Translations under genes and position numbers: made by a program
The notes under the pieces: generated by a model
What the model was told of the DNA's origin: nothing
The model's database searches: none
What the model saw: only the letters and a program-made list of their open reading frames with translations
Part shown: positions 25,257-34,612 of the stretch, piece after piece
Numbering within the stretch: the first letter of the stretch is position 1
Layout: each line of letters begins with the position of its first letter
Assembly: GCA_015068825.1 (NCBI GenBank)
Contig: SVJU01000013.1
Span: 1 to 52,789, forward strand
DNA: 52,789 nucleotides
Direction: 5' to 3'
From: Oscillospiraceae bacterium
Lineage (GTDB): Bacteria; Bacillota; Clostridia; UMGS1810

Positions 25257-27488
25257 ATGGAACACAAAAATTGGAACGGATTTAAAAAAGGAAAATGGCA
25301 GGACGAAATTAATGTGAGGGATTTTATTCAAAGTAACTATATTCCTTACGATGGTGACGATTCGTTTTTAGCAGGTGCTACCGAAAGAACAAATGAACTT
25401 ATGCAAAAATTAAACGGTCTTTTTTTGGTTGAAAGACAGTTTGGTGGCGTGCTTGATATTGATACTGCAACTGTTTCATCGCTTACAAGCTATAAACCTG
25501 GTTATCTTGATAAAGAAAAAGAGCTTATTGTAGGTCTTCAGACAAACCGTCCTTTAAAAAGAGGAGTAAATCCTTTTGGCGGTATTCGTATGGCTCGTCA
25601 GGCATGCGAGGCTTATGGATATAAACTAAGTGATAAAATAGAAGAAGAATTTAAATTCAGAACAACTCATAATGATGGTGTTTTCAGAGCATACACCGAC
25701 GAAATGAGGGCAGCAAGAAAATGCCATGTTATAACAGGCCTTCCCGATGCTTACGGCAGAGGAAGAATTATAGGCGATTACAGAAGAGTTGCACTTTATG
25801 GCGTCGATAAGCTTATTGAAGAAAAGAAAAAAGATAAGGAAAATCTTGATAAAGGCAATTTTAATGCCGATACAGTAAAGCTTGACGAAGAGCTTTATCA
25901 GCAGATTGCGTTTTTAGGATATATGAAAGAAATGGCAGCTATGTACGGCTATGATATATCTGAGCCCGCAAAAGATACAAAAGAAGCAATTCAGTGGACA
26001 TATTTTGCTTATCTTGGCGCAATAAAAGAACAAAATGGTGCTGCCATGTCGCTTGGAAGGGTGTCTACATTTTTTGATATTTATATTGAAAGAGATATAA
26101 AAAACGGCACTTTGACAGAAGAGGGAGCACAGGAATTAATAGACGATTTTGTAATGAAATTAAGAATGGCAAGACACTTAAGAACTCCCGAATATAACGA
26201 GCTTTTTGGCGGAGATCCTATGTGGATTACAGAAGCAGTAGGTGGAATGGGTGAAGACGGAAGAAGTCTTGTTACAAAATCGAGTTTCCGTATTTTAAAT
26301 ACACTTTATACTTTGGGTTCATCACCCGAGCCTAACCTTACAGTTTTATGGTCAGAAAACCTTCCTGAAGGATTTAAAAAATACTGCGCAAAGGTTTCGG
26401 TCGATACCGATTCTATTCAGTATGAAAATGACGATGTTATGCGTCCGATTTATGGTGACGATTATGCAATTGCTTGCTGTGTATCTGCAATGAAGGTAGG
26501 TAAGCAGATGCAGTTCTTTGGCGCAAGATGTAACCTTGCAAAGCTTCTTTTGATAGCAATTAATGGTGGCTATGATACCACAAGCAAAATGCATATAGGT
26601 CCTCAGATGGAGGTTATGGATTTAAGTAAGCTTGATTACGATGCAGTTATGGAGCGTTTTGATGTTTATATCAAGTGGCTTGCAAATTTATATGTAAACA
26701 CAATGAATGTAATTCATTATATGCACGATAAATATGCCTACGAAAAAACACAAATGGCACTTCACGATACAAGTGTAGAAAGATTTATGGCATTTGGTAT
26801 AGCGGGGCTTTCTGTTGTTGCCGATTCTTTAAGTGCTATTAAGTATGCAACTGTAAATCCTGTAAAAAATGAAGAAGGATTTATAACAGAATTTAATACG
26901 CAGGGCGATTTTCCTAAATTCGGTAATGATGATGACAGAGTTGACCTTATTGCAAAAGATATGGCTCACAAAATGATTTGTGAACTAAGAAAAACTCCTG
27001 CGTACAGAGATGCAATTCATACTCTTTCGGTGCTTACAATTACATCTAATGTAATGTATGGCAAAAACACAGGCGCAACTCCGGATGGCAGAGAAAACGG
27101 TGGTGCTTTTGCACCCGGTGCAAACCCAATGCATAACCGTGAAGAAAATGGTGCTCTGGCATCACTTAATTCGGTTGCAAAAATAAGCTATGATGACTGC
27201 CGTGATGGTATTTCAAATACATTTTCAATTACTCCCGATGCACTTGGAAGAGAGAAAAATGAAAGAATTGATAATCTTGTTACAATTCTTGATGGATACT
27301 TTAAAAAGAAAGCACATCATATAAATGTAAATGTTTTAAACAGAGAAACACTTATTAAGGCATATAACGACCCTTCGGCATATCCAAACCTTACAATCCG
27401 TGTATCTGGTTATGCAGTAAACTTCCATAAGCTTTCTAAAGAACAACAAAAAGAAGTTATTAGCCGTACCTTCCATGAGGTTATGTAA
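25257..27488 (+). CDS. pflB: Pyruvate formate-lyase (formate C-acetyltransferase)
   Basis: The protein has 743 residues from ATG 25257, preceded by AAAGGAG; the ATG at 25239 would place the binding site inside the gene. Active-site Cys407-Cys408 (AIACCVSAM) and the glycyl-radical loop RVSGYA with Gly718 are intact. It converts pyruvate and CoA to acetyl-CoA and formate under anaerobic conditions. The activase follows by two bases. Regulation by the upstream ZTP riboswitch is strongly indicated. Confidence 0.98.
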   Translation: MEHKNWNGFKKGKWQDEINVRDFIQSNYIPYDGDDSFLAGATERTNELMQKLNGLFLVERQFGGVLDIDTATVSSLTSYKPGYLDKEKELIVGLQTNRPLKRGVNPFGGIRMARQACEAYGYKLSDKIEEEFKFRTTHNDGVFRAYTDEMRAARKCHVITGLPDAYGRGRIIGDYRRVALYGVDKLIEEKKKDKENLDKGNFNADTVKLDEELYQQIAFLGYMKEMAAMYGYDISEPAKDTKEAIQWTYFAYLGAIKEQNGAAMSLGRVSTFFDIYIERDIKNGTLTEEGAQELIDDFVMKLRMARHLRTPEYNELFGGDPMWITEAVGGMGEDGRSLVTKSSFRILNTLYTLGSSPEPNLTVLWSENLPEGFKKYCAKVSVDTDSIQYENDDVMRPIYGDDYAIACCVSAMKVGKQMQFFGARCNLAKLLLIAINGGYDTTSKMHIGPQMEVMDLSKLDYDAVMERFDVYIKWLANLYVNTMNVIHYMHDKYAYEKTQMALHDTSVERFMAFGIAGLSVVADSLSAIKYATVNPVKNEEGFITEFNTQGDFPKFGNDDDRVDLIAKDMAHKMICELRKTPAYRDAIHTLSVLTITSNVMYGKNTGATPDGRENGGAFAPGANPMHNREENGALASLNSVAKISYDDCRDGISNTFSITPDALGREKNERIDNLVTILDGYFKKKAHHINVNVLNRETLIKAYNDPSAYPNLTIRVSGYAVNFHKLSKEQQKEVISRTFHEVM

Positions 27489-27490
27489 TT

Positions 27491-28198
27491 ATGTTAAAAG
27501 GGTGTGTAAATTCCATTCAGTCACTTGGAACACTTGACGGCCCTGGTGTTAGATTTGTTGTATTTATGCAGGGCTGTAATTTAAGATGCGGTTGTTGTCA
27601 TAATCCTGACACTTGGGAAATAGGCACAGGTGATGAGTATAGCGTAGATGATGTTTTTGAAAAGTGCAAAAAATATAAAGAATATTTCGGACAAAAAGGC
27701 GGAATAACCTTATCTGGCGGCGAGCCGCTGCTTCAGGCATCATTTGCAAAAGAGCTTTTTAAAATGTGCAAAGAAGATAATATCAATACCTGTCTTGATA
27801 CATCGGGAAGTATTTTAAATGATGATGTAAAGCTCCTTTTAAAATATACCGACAGGGTTCTTCTTGATATAAAATACAAAAATGATGAACTGTACAAAAA
27901 ACATGTGGGATGCTCAATAAATTCACCATTAAATTTTTTGGAATATTTAAACGAAAATAATATTCCAACCACATTAAGACAGGTAATTATTCCTTCCTTA
28001 AATGATGATAAAGAAAATATTGAGTTTATTTTGTCACTTTTAAAAAAATATCCTTGCATAGATAAAACCGAGCTTTTACCATTTAAAAAAATCTGTAAGG
28101 TAAAGTACGATAAAATGAATTTGAATTTTTCATTTGAAAAGTATGATACTCCGAACAAAAAACTGATGGAAAAATTACAAAAATATTTACCATATTAA
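27491..28198 (+). CDS. pflA: Pyruvate formate-lyase activating enzyme (radical SAM)
   Basis: The protein has 235 residues. The radical SAM motif C29-x3-C33-x2-C36 (CNLRCGCCHN) and the SGGEPLLQ segment are present, as in PflA. It installs the glycyl radical on PflB using S-adenosylmethionine and a [4Fe-4S] cluster. It starts two bases after the pflB stop and ends just before a strong terminator. Confidence 0.96.
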   Translation: MLKGCVNSIQSLGTLDGPGVRFVVFMQGCNLRCGCCHNPDTWEIGTGDEYSVDDVFEKCKKYKEYFGQKGGITLSGGEPLLQASFAKELFKMCKEDNINTCLDTSGSILNDDVKLLLKYTDRVLLDIKYKNDELYKKHVGCSINSPLNFLEYLNENNIPTTLRQVIIPSLNDDKENIEFILSLLKKYPCIDKTELLPFKKICKVKYDKMNLNFSFEKYDTPNKKLMEKLQKYLPY

Positions 28199-28202
28199 AA
28201 TT

Positions 28203-28236
28203 AAAAGAGCTTATCAGAAGATAAGCTCTTTTTTTA
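28203..28236. terminator. Bidirectional terminator between pflA and the aldo/keto reductase
   Basis: A perfect 13-bp stem (28203-28215 with 28220-28232, loop AGAA) has a T run on the + side and an A-rich opposite side. It ends both convergent transcripts. Confidence 0.9.
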
Positions 28237-29349
28237 TTTATCAAATTCTTTTGAAGCATCTTTTAATAGTGTTTTTACAGGTAAATGCTGTGGACAGATT
28301 TTTTCGCATTTTCCACATTCTATGCAGTCCTTAGCCTTACCTTTTTCATATGTTACAATATCATAATAGTATTTGCTGTTCCAGTTCTGGAAAGTATTTT
28401 TTTCGTTAACACACGAAAAAATATCAGGTATAGGAATGTTTTTTGGGCATCCTTCTATACAATATCGGCACGAGGTACATTCAATAAGATTTTGATTTTT
28501 TAAAATATCGCACACCTTTTTTACTGCATCAAATTCTTCTTTATCAAGCTTTTTAAAATTTTTCATAAAGCTTATGTTGTCATTTATCATATCCATATTG
28601 CCCATTCCCGAAAGCACCATAAAAACATTATCAAAGCTTGCGGCAAAGCGTATTGCGTAGCTTGCATAGCTTCCGCCATTAAGATTGTCAAAAACCTTTT
28701 TTGCATCGTCGTTAAGGTTAACAAGCTTACCGCCTTTTACAGGTTCCATAACAATGATGGGCTTATTGAATTTTTGGCAAACCTCATAGCATTTTCTGCC
28801 TTCAACAGATTCGCTTTCATAGTCGGCATAATTAAACTGAATCTGAACAAATTCAATCTGAGGATACTCAGTTAAAATCTTTTCAAGCACAGATGCTTTA
28901 TCGTGAAAAGAAATACCAAAATGCTTTATTTTACCTTCATCTTTTAATTTAAGGCAGGTTTCGTATGCCTTGCATTTTTTGTATTTTTCGTAAGATTCGT
29001 TATCCTGTGCGTGCATAAGATAAAAATCAAAATATGTAACAGCACACCATTTTAGCTGATTTTCAAAAAATGGAATGATTTCTTCCTGTGATTTAAAATA
29101 TGGGTTGGATAATTTGTTTGCAATAACAAAGCTTTCTCTTGGATGCCTTTTTACAAGACATTCTCTGAGTGCAATTTCACTTTTCTGGTCAACATACATA
29201 TGTGCTGTGTCAAAATAGTTAAATCCGTTTTCTAAAAAAGTGTCAATCATTTTTGAGAATGTGTCATAATCAACTTCTTTATCAATCATTGGAAGACGCA
29301 TACATCCAAAACCAAGATTTTTCTTTACATTTTCAAATACATTATTCAT
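28234..29349 (-). CDS. Aldo/keto reductase with C-terminal 4Fe-4S ferredoxin domain
   Basis: The protein has 371 residues. An aldo/keto reductase barrel (GFGCMRLPM start, FDTAHMY, FYLMHAQD, HFGISFHD) is followed by two ferredoxin motifs near the C terminus (CTSCRYCIEGCP and CIECGKCEKICP). This fused type is common in anaerobes. The carbonyl substrate is unknown. The only space upstream is 54 bases that mostly hold a hairpin, and no promoter was seen there, so read-through from rpoD is likely. Confidence 0.9.
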   Translation of the reverse strand: MNNVFENVKKNLGFGCMRLPMIDKEVDYDTFSKMIDTFLENGFNYFDTAHMYVDQKSEIALRECLVKRHPRESFVIANKLSNPYFKSQEEIIPFFENQLKWCAVTYFDFYLMHAQDNESYEKYKKCKAYETCLKLKDEGKIKHFGISFHDKASVLEKILTEYPQIEFVQIQFNYADYESESVEGRKCYEVCQKFNKPIIVMEPVKGGKLVNLNDDAKKVFDNLNGGSYASYAIRFAASFDNVFMVLSGMGNMDMINDNISFMKNFKKLDKEEFDAVKKVCDILKNQNLIECTSCRYCIEGCPKNIPIPDIFSCVNEKNTFQNWNSKYYYDIVTYEKGKAKDCIECGKCEKICPQHLPVKTLLKDASKEFDK

Positions 29350-29366
29350 ATTTTCGCCTCACAAAT

Positions 29367-29394
29367 AAAGGTACGAAATTACCTTCGTACCTTT
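29367..29394 (-). terminator. Hairpin after rpoD, possible attenuating terminator
   Basis: An 11-bp perfect stem (29367-29377 with 29384-29394). On the minus strand the following sequence is TATTTGTG, a poor T tract, so termination may be partial. Confidence 0.5.
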
Positions 29395-29403
29395 TAAAAT
29401 TTT

Positions 29404-30516
29404 TTATTCAAGAAAATCTTTTAACTTTTTGCTTCTTGACGGGTGTCTTAATTTTCTTAAAGCCTTTGCTTCAATCTGACGGATTCTTTCTCTTGTAACA
29501 TTAAATTCTTTACCCACTTCTTCAAGTGTTCTTGCTCGTCCGTCATCAAGACCAAAGCGAAGTCTTAATACCTTTTCTTCTCTTGGAGTTAAGGTTTCAA
29601 GAACGTTCATAAGCTGCTCTTTAAGTAGCATAAATGCTGCCATATCACTTGGTGCGGGTGCATCGTTATCTGGTATAAAATCACCAAGAATACTGTCTTC
29701 TTCTTCACCGATTGGAGTTTCAAGTGATACAGGTTCCTGTGCAATTTTCATAATTTCTCTTACTTTATCTTCGCTGACTCCCATTTCAACCGCAATTTCG
29801 TCAACTTTAGGTTCTCTGCCAAGTTCCTGTAAAAGCTGACGTGATACTCTTATAAGTTTGTTGATTGTTTCAACCATATGAACAGGAATTCTTATTGTTC
29901 TTGCCTGATCGGCAATAGCTCTTGTTATAGCTTGTCTTATCCACCAGGTTGCATAAGTACTGAATTTATAGCCTTTTGTATAGTCAAATTTTTCAACAGC
30001 TTTAATAAGACCTAAGTTTCCTTCCTGAATAAGGTCTAAGAAAAGCATACCTCTGCCGACATATCTTTTTGCGATGCTTACAACAAGTCTTAAGTTTGCC
30101 TCAGAAAGTCGTTTCTTAGCAGCTTCGTCGCCATTGTGCATCCTTTCGGCAAGTTCAACCTCTTCGTCACTTGTCAAAAGCGGAACTTTACCGATTTCTT
30201 TAAGATACATTCTTACAGGGTCGTCAAGACCTACTCCTTCGGGAACTGATAAGTCAATTTCTTCCTCGTTTGTCTGAATTTCATTAAGCTCTCTGTCTAA
30301 ATCTTCTACAAGCTCAATTCCCAATTTTTCAAGTGTTTCGTAAACTTTTTCAATCTGTTTTACTTCTAAATCTATTTCCGAAAGAGCATCCATAATTTCC
30401 TTGTAGGATAAAACGCCGTTTTTCTGACCAATTGCAATTAAGGTTTTGATAATTGCTTTTTTGTCATTTGAATTAACGGATTTTAATTCTTCAAGGTTTG
30501 TCATTTCGTTATCCAT
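29404..30516 (-). CDS. rpoD: RNA polymerase primary sigma factor (sigma-70, SigA)
   Basis: The protein has 370 residues, usual for Gram-positive SigA without the long region 1.1 insert. Region 1.2 ([18 protein letters not shown]), region 2 ([18 protein letters not shown] and [11 protein letters not shown]) and region 4.2 ([26 protein letters not shown]) are all intact. It directs housekeeping transcription; its -35/-10 preference agrees with the promoters seen in this window. It follows dnaG by 34 bases, the classic arrangement. Confidence 0.98.
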   Translation of the reverse strand: MDNEMTNLEELKSVNSNDKKAIIKTLIAIGQKNGVLSYKEIMDALSEIDLEVKQIEKVYETLEKLGIELVEDLDRELNEIQTNEEEIDLSVPEGVGLDDPVRMYLKEIGKVPLLTSDEEVELAERMHNGDEAAKKRLSEANLRLVVSIAKRYVGRGMLFLDLIQEGNLGLIKAVEKFDYTKGYKFSTYATWWIRQAITRAIADQARTIRIPVHMVETINKLIRVSRQLLQELGREPKVDEIAVEMGVSEDKVREIMKIAQEPVSLETPIGEEEDSILGDFIPDNDAPAPSDMAAFMLLKEQLMNVLETLTPREEKVLRLRFGLDDGRARTLEEVGKEFNVTRERIRQIEAKALRKLRHPSRSKKLKDFLE

Positions 30517-30550
30517 AATATGTTTACTCTCCTTTCATTTTTTTCTTTTG

Positions 30551-32305
30551 TTATTTGTTTTTTAAAAGGGCATTAAGTCCTTCCATATCACCATTTGCAA
30601 GCATTTCTTCAATTTTTTTGTTTTTTTGCTCCTGCAAAATGGTATTTATATAATCTTTAACAGCAAGCGATTTGTTGTCGCATTTAGCATCGATGGACAG
30701 TATTTTTGTAACCTGTCCGACTTCGTTTTCATCAAAATCGACCATTACGCTTGATGCTTCAAGTTTATGATGTGATTTGCTTTTTTCTTTTATCATATTA
30801 AAAAGTTTTAAGTGAACTTCGTTTTCAAAAAGGTCTTGTGAAAGCTCATTTTCAAATTTTAAAAATATGCTTACATTGTCGGCTAATACCGCAAGCAAAA
30901 GTTCTCTTGTTTTTTCAAGCTTATCTGTAAGAATTGCACCTGCATAGGGTGCAATTGTTGGGTTTTGTGTACCATTTGATGTACCATTTTTAATAAGCCT
31001 TGTTTTTCCGAGCTGAGCATATATTGACTGAGTGCTTGTTTTTGCCCTTTTTGCAATTTCTTCTATATATACATCAAGTTCAACATCATTTTTAATTTTT
31101 GATAAATATGGAAGAAGCTCACCAATATATTTAATTCTGTCTTCAATGTTTTTTTGCAGTTCATATTTTGCCCCAAAAATATCCATTAAATACAAAATAT
31201 CTGATTTTCGCCTTGAAATCAGCGATAAAAACCTGTCTTTCCCATATTTTTTCAAAAATTCGTCAGTATCTTTCGCACCTTCAACCGTCATAACCGAGGT
31301 TTTAATTTCAAGATCCCTTAAAATTAAAATAGCTCTTTTTTTAGCTTCCAATCCTGCATCGTCGCTGTCATAGCAAATAATTACTTCGTTAAAATAGCGT
31401 TTTAAAAGCTTTGCCTGATCGGGAGTAAGTGCTGTTCCAAGCGTTGCGGTTACATTTGGTATGCCGTATTTTACAACGGTTATAACATCCATATAACCTT
31501 CAACTAAAATAATTTCACTTTTTTTAGCACGTCGTGCAACATTTAAAGAATAAAGGTTTTTGCTTTTATTATAAATAAGAGTATCGGAGGTGTTTAAATA
31601 TTTTGGATTTACATCTTCTGTAATTCGTCTTGCACCAAAGCCTATAACCTTATCGTTTATATTGAAAATGGGAAACATTATTCTGTTTCTGAATCTGTCG
31701 TAATATGTGCCGTCATCTCTTTTTGATGTAAGGCCCGCTTTAAAAATATCTTCCTCGTTATAGCCTTTTTCTTTAAGATGATTTAAAAGCTCGTTGCCTT
31801 TTGCGGGAGAATATCCTAAACAAAAATATTTTGCACACTGGCCTGTAAGCTCTCTTTCTTTAAAATAGGCAACTGCAACCTGACCATCTTTATCCGAAAG
31901 CTTTTTGTAAAAGAATTTTGCAGCATCGTAGTTGATATTAAAGTAAGTTTCTTTTTTATCTTTTATAGCTGCTTCTTTTTTGCTGTCAGCATTGTTTGCT
32001 TCGGGCAGCATAATATTTGCTCTCTGGGCTAATGCTTTTAAAGCCTCTAAAAAAGTTAAATTTTCAATTTTCATAAGAAAGTTTACAACCGTTCCGCCTT
32101 CGCCGCAGCCAAAGCAGTGAAAAATACCTTTTTGAGGTGAAACAGAAAAAGAGGGGGTTTTTTCATTATGGAAAGGACAAAGCCCCATATAGTTGCTTCC
32201 GCTTCTTTTTAAGGCAACGTGTTCGGATATAACTTCGACAATATCGTTTTTGTCTATAACCTCTTGAATTACATAATCAGGGTAAAGAGGCAATTTCATC
32301 ACCAT
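30551..32305 (-). CDS. dnaG: DNA primase
   Basis: The protein has 584 residues. The zinc-binding motif uses C43, H46, C64 and C67 (CPFHNEKTPSFSV, HCFGCG). The TOPRIM core has LVEGYMDVI and DSDDAG. It makes RNA primers at the replication fork. Three start codons (32305, 32302, 32299) lie together without a strong ribosome binding site, so the exact start is uncertain by a few residues. It stands between dgt and rpoD. Confidence 0.97.
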   Translation of the reverse strand: MVMKLPLYPDYVIQEVIDKNDIVEVISEHVALKRSGSNYMGLCPFHNEKTPSFSVSPQKGIFHCFGCGEGGTVVNFLMKIENLTFLEALKALAQRANIMLPEANNADSKKEAAIKDKKETYFNINYDAAKFFYKKLSDKDGQVAVAYFKERELTGQCAKYFCLGYSPAKGNELLNHLKEKGYNEEDIFKAGLTSKRDDGTYYDRFRNRIMFPIFNINDKVIGFGARRITEDVNPKYLNTSDTLIYNKSKNLYSLNVARRAKKSEIILVEGYMDVITVVKYGIPNVTATLGTALTPDQAKLLKRYFNEVIICYDSDDAGLEAKKRAILILRDLEIKTSVMTVEGAKDTDEFLKKYGKDRFLSLISRRKSDILYLMDIFGAKYELQKNIEDRIKYIGELLPYLSKIKNDVELDVYIEEIAKRAKTSTQSIYAQLGKTRLIKNGTSNGTQNPTIAPYAGAILTDKLEKTRELLLAVLADNVSIFLKFENELSQDLFENEVHLKLFNMIKEKSKSHHKLEASSVMVDFDENEVGQVTKILSIDAKCDNKSLAVKDYINTILQEQKNKKIEEMLANGDMEGLNALLKNK

Positions 32306-32389
32306 TTTCTTAAATACATAATAAGTCTTATTCGACTTTTTTAAACAAATTCCTTCTTAATTTTAACATTTTACTTATTTTTGTGCCTT

Positions 32390-33388
32390 TTACTGTTTTT
32401 CCCAGGTTTGTGGCACAAAAAGATTGTTGAATTCTTTCAAAATATATCCGTCTGTCATGCTGGCAATATAGTCGCATACAACTGTTTCGTCTTCATATTT
32501 ATCAAGAAGTAGTTTAAATTCGTGTGGAAGTTTATCTTTGTTTTTTAGGTAATACTCATAAATTTTTTCAATAACCATATTTACTTTTTTATCCTGCTCG
32601 GCAATTTTTTTGTAAACATAGTCAAACATAAATTCCCTTAAACTCATCATTGTTTTATAAATTTCGTCCGACATAGAAACATCACCGTTTTTTAATGTTG
32701 AGTTTATTATATCTTTAATAAGTGTATTTATTCTTTTTGAATGTCTGTCGCCCAGAATTTCAAGATATTCTTTTGGAATATCATCCTGCGATATTATTTC
32801 TGAACGAAGAGCATCATCTATGTCGTGGTTTAAATATGCAAAGCGGTCGGCATATTTTATAATTCTGCCTTCAAAGGTCTTGGCGAGCATATCTCCTGCG
32901 TGATTTAAAATTCCGTCACGTACTTCGAAGGTAAGATTTAATCCCCTGCCGTCTTTTTCAAGCACATCAACAACCCTTAAGCTTTGCTCATAATGTTTAA
33001 AACCTTTTGGATTTAGCTTATTTAATATCTTTTCGCCCATATGACCAAAAGGAGTGTGTCCTAAATCGTGGCCTAAGCTTATAGCTTCGGTTAAATCTAC
33101 ATTAAGATTAAGTGCTTTTGCAACCGTTGTTGCAATTTGCGAAACTTCAAGTGTGTGAGTAAGCCTTGTTCTGTAATGGTCGTTATCGGGGGAAATAAAA
33201 ACCTGTGTTTTATGCTTTAAGCGCCTGAATGCTTTTGAATGAACAATTCTGTCACGGTCACGACAAAATTCTGTTCGTATTTCACATTTTTCTTCATCAA
33301 AAAGTCTGCCTTTTGAATTTTTTGAAAGACACGCATTTTTTGATAAATATTTTTGTTCTTTTTCTTCGCTCATTTCTCTTATGTTCAT
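32390..33388 (-). CDS. dgt: Deoxyguanosinetriphosphate triphosphohydrolase-like HD protein
   Basis: The protein has 332 residues from ATG 33388, preceded by AGGAGG; a longer frame to 33433 runs into the upstream gene. The HD-domain residues are visible: RTRLTHTLEVSQ, GHDLGHTPFGH, and later YLNHDIDDA. It hydrolyses dNTPs to nucleosides and triphosphate. dgt-dnaG-rpoD order is common in Clostridia. Confidence 0.95.
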   Translation of the reverse strand: MNIREMSEEKEQKYLSKNACLSKNSKGRLFDEEKCEIRTEFCRDRDRIVHSKAFRRLKHKTQVFISPDNDHYRTRLTHTLEVSQIATTVAKALNLNVDLTEAISLGHDLGHTPFGHMGEKILNKLNPKGFKHYEQSLRVVDVLEKDGRGLNLTFEVRDGILNHAGDMLAKTFEGRIIKYADRFAYLNHDIDDALRSEIISQDDIPKEYLEILGDRHSKRINTLIKDIINSTLKNGDVSMSDEIYKTMMSLREFMFDYVYKKIAEQDKKVNMVIEKIYEYYLKNKDKLPHEFKLLLDKYEDETVVCDYIASMTDGYILKEFNNLFVPQTWEKQ

Positions 33389-33402
33389 TTGAAAAATCCT
33401 CC

Positions 33403-33987
33403 TTACATAAGCTCTTCGTAAAATCTGTGACAAATAAGGTCTATTTTAGACAAGGCATTTTTATCTTCTTTTGCATTGTTATAAGAAGAGACACCAAATG
33501 AGCCTGCACCATATTCTTTTGAGCTTGAACCGATAATTGTAAAGCCATCGGTTAAAAGACAGTCGTGTATAGCTTTTATAGTTGCTTCCTGACCACCAAA
33601 AAGCGAATGTCCGCTTGCAAATGCACAAGCTACCTTTCCTGTATACGCATTTTTTGCACGGAATGCTCTTGTTTTGTCAAAAAGACATTTTGCCTGCGCA
33701 CTCATTGTGCCAAAATAAACGGGTGATGCAAAAATAACACCATCACTGTTTTCTATTTTTAATAAAATATCCTCTAATTTTGTACCCTTGTAACAGTTTT
33801 GGTTACAGGGGGAAGAACAGGATATGCAAAACGGATGCTTTGCATCAAAAAGTGCATCCTGCAAAAATATAATTTCTGTTTCAAAGCCTAATAAATTTAA
33901 TTTGTTGCTTGCGTATTTTAACATAAATGCACAGTTTCCTTCTTTGTGAGGACTTGCATTTATGAGTGTTATTTTTTTTGTACTCAA
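33403..33987 (-). CDS. Flavodoxin-fold NAD(P)H-dependent FMN reductase (iron-sulfur flavoprotein-like)
   Basis: The protein has 194 residues with a TTG start at 33987 behind GGAAGTGA. The N terminus ITLINASPHKEGNC is the phosphate-binding loop of the NADPH-dependent FMN reductase family. The segment CISCSSPCNQNC at about residues 54-65 is in the region where iron-sulfur flavoproteins carry their cluster Cys. FASPVYFGTMSAQAK forms the second flavin loop. It likely shuttles electrons in the cytoplasm; the partner is unknown. Confidence 0.82.
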   Translation of the reverse strand: MSTKKITLINASPHKEGNCAFMLKYASNKLNLLGFETEIIFLQDALFDAKHPFCISCSSPCNQNCYKGTKLEDILLKIENSDGVIFASPVYFGTMSAQAKCLFDKTRAFRAKNAYTGKVACAFASGHSLFGGQEATIKAIHDCLLTDGFTIIGSSSKEYGAGSFGVSSYNNAKEDKNALSKIDLICHRFYEELM

Positions 33988-34040
33988 AAAATCACTTCCT
34001 TAATATATATAAATACAACAAAATTTTACAAAATCCTTTT

Positions 34041-34313
34041 TTATATAAGCAGTTTTAAAATTACAATAAGTATTAGTCCCGGAATACCCAACAGACCCAA
34101 AATTATGGCGGTTACGGGGTTTATTCCAATAAAAAAATTAGTAAATTTTGAAAAAAGATTGATAACATAAAGCAAAAGAACACCAATAAAACTGTTTAAA
34201 AAAAGCTTTAAAATGAATTTAAGCGGTTTAAAAAATATTTTGCATACAACAAAAACAATTAAAAGCCCTAAAACAAACCCGATTATTTTAGAAAAAATTT
34301 CAAGTTCCACCAA
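34041..34313 (-). CDS. bofA: BofA-like small membrane protein (pro-sigma-K processing inhibitor family)
   Basis: The protein has about 90 residues with three hydrophobic stretches and the family segment GINPVTAIILGLLGIPGL near the C terminus, matching BofA. In Bacillus BofA restrains the SpoIVFB protease that activates sigma-K in the mother cell. Starts TTG 34313 and GTG 34310 are both possible. Its presence suggests a spore-forming lineage. In Bacillus it lies near recR and yaaK (ybaB); here it is beside dgt. Confidence 0.75.
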   Translation of the reverse strand: MVELEIFSKIIGFVLGLLIVFVVCKIFFKPLKFILKLFLNSFIGVLLLYVINLFSKFTNFFIGINPVTAIILGLLGIPGLILIVILKLLI

Positions 34314-34406
34314 AAAAACACCCCTTTTTAAAATATTTGTCCATTAAAAATATATATGAATATTTTTGCAAATATTACCTTTGGTATGGTATTTTAAGAT
34401 TTTGTG

Positions 34407-34415
34407 TGATATAAT
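34407..34415 (+). promoter_or_regulatory. Extended -10 promoter for the DUF3006-methyltransferase pair
   Basis: TGA followed by a perfect TATAAT (34410-34415) forms an extended -10 element. No good -35 is seen at 17 bases, which extended -10 promoters can lack. It lies 33 bases before the first start codon. Confidence 0.6.
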
Positions 34416-34447
34416 CAATATTATGTTTTTGTTGAAAGGATTTTAAT

Positions 34448-34612
34448 ATGTTTGAAAAAGTAATTTATACAGTAAAGAAAATAGATGGTGATTATGCGCA
34501 TCTTTTGTCGGATGACGGAATTGAAAATCAGGTTGCAATGGCGCTTTTGCCATCAAATATTTGCGAAGGTGACAAAATAAAGTTTGAAAATTTTGAGTAT
34601 GAGGTAATATAA
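34448..34612 (+). CDS. DUF3006-like small protein
   Basis: The protein has 54 residues, starting MFEKVIYTVKKIDGDYAHLL and ending with FENFEYEVI. A GAAAGGA ribosome binding site precedes it. Layout (short beta-strand, 'DG' turn, LLP, 'EGDKIKF') fits the DUF3006 family of tiny cytoplasmic proteins. The stop is immediately followed by the ATG of the methyltransferase, so the two are surely co-translated. Function is unknown. Confidence 0.8.
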   Translation: MFEKVIYTVKKIDGDYAHLLSDDGIENQVAMALLPSNICEGDKIKFENFEYEVI

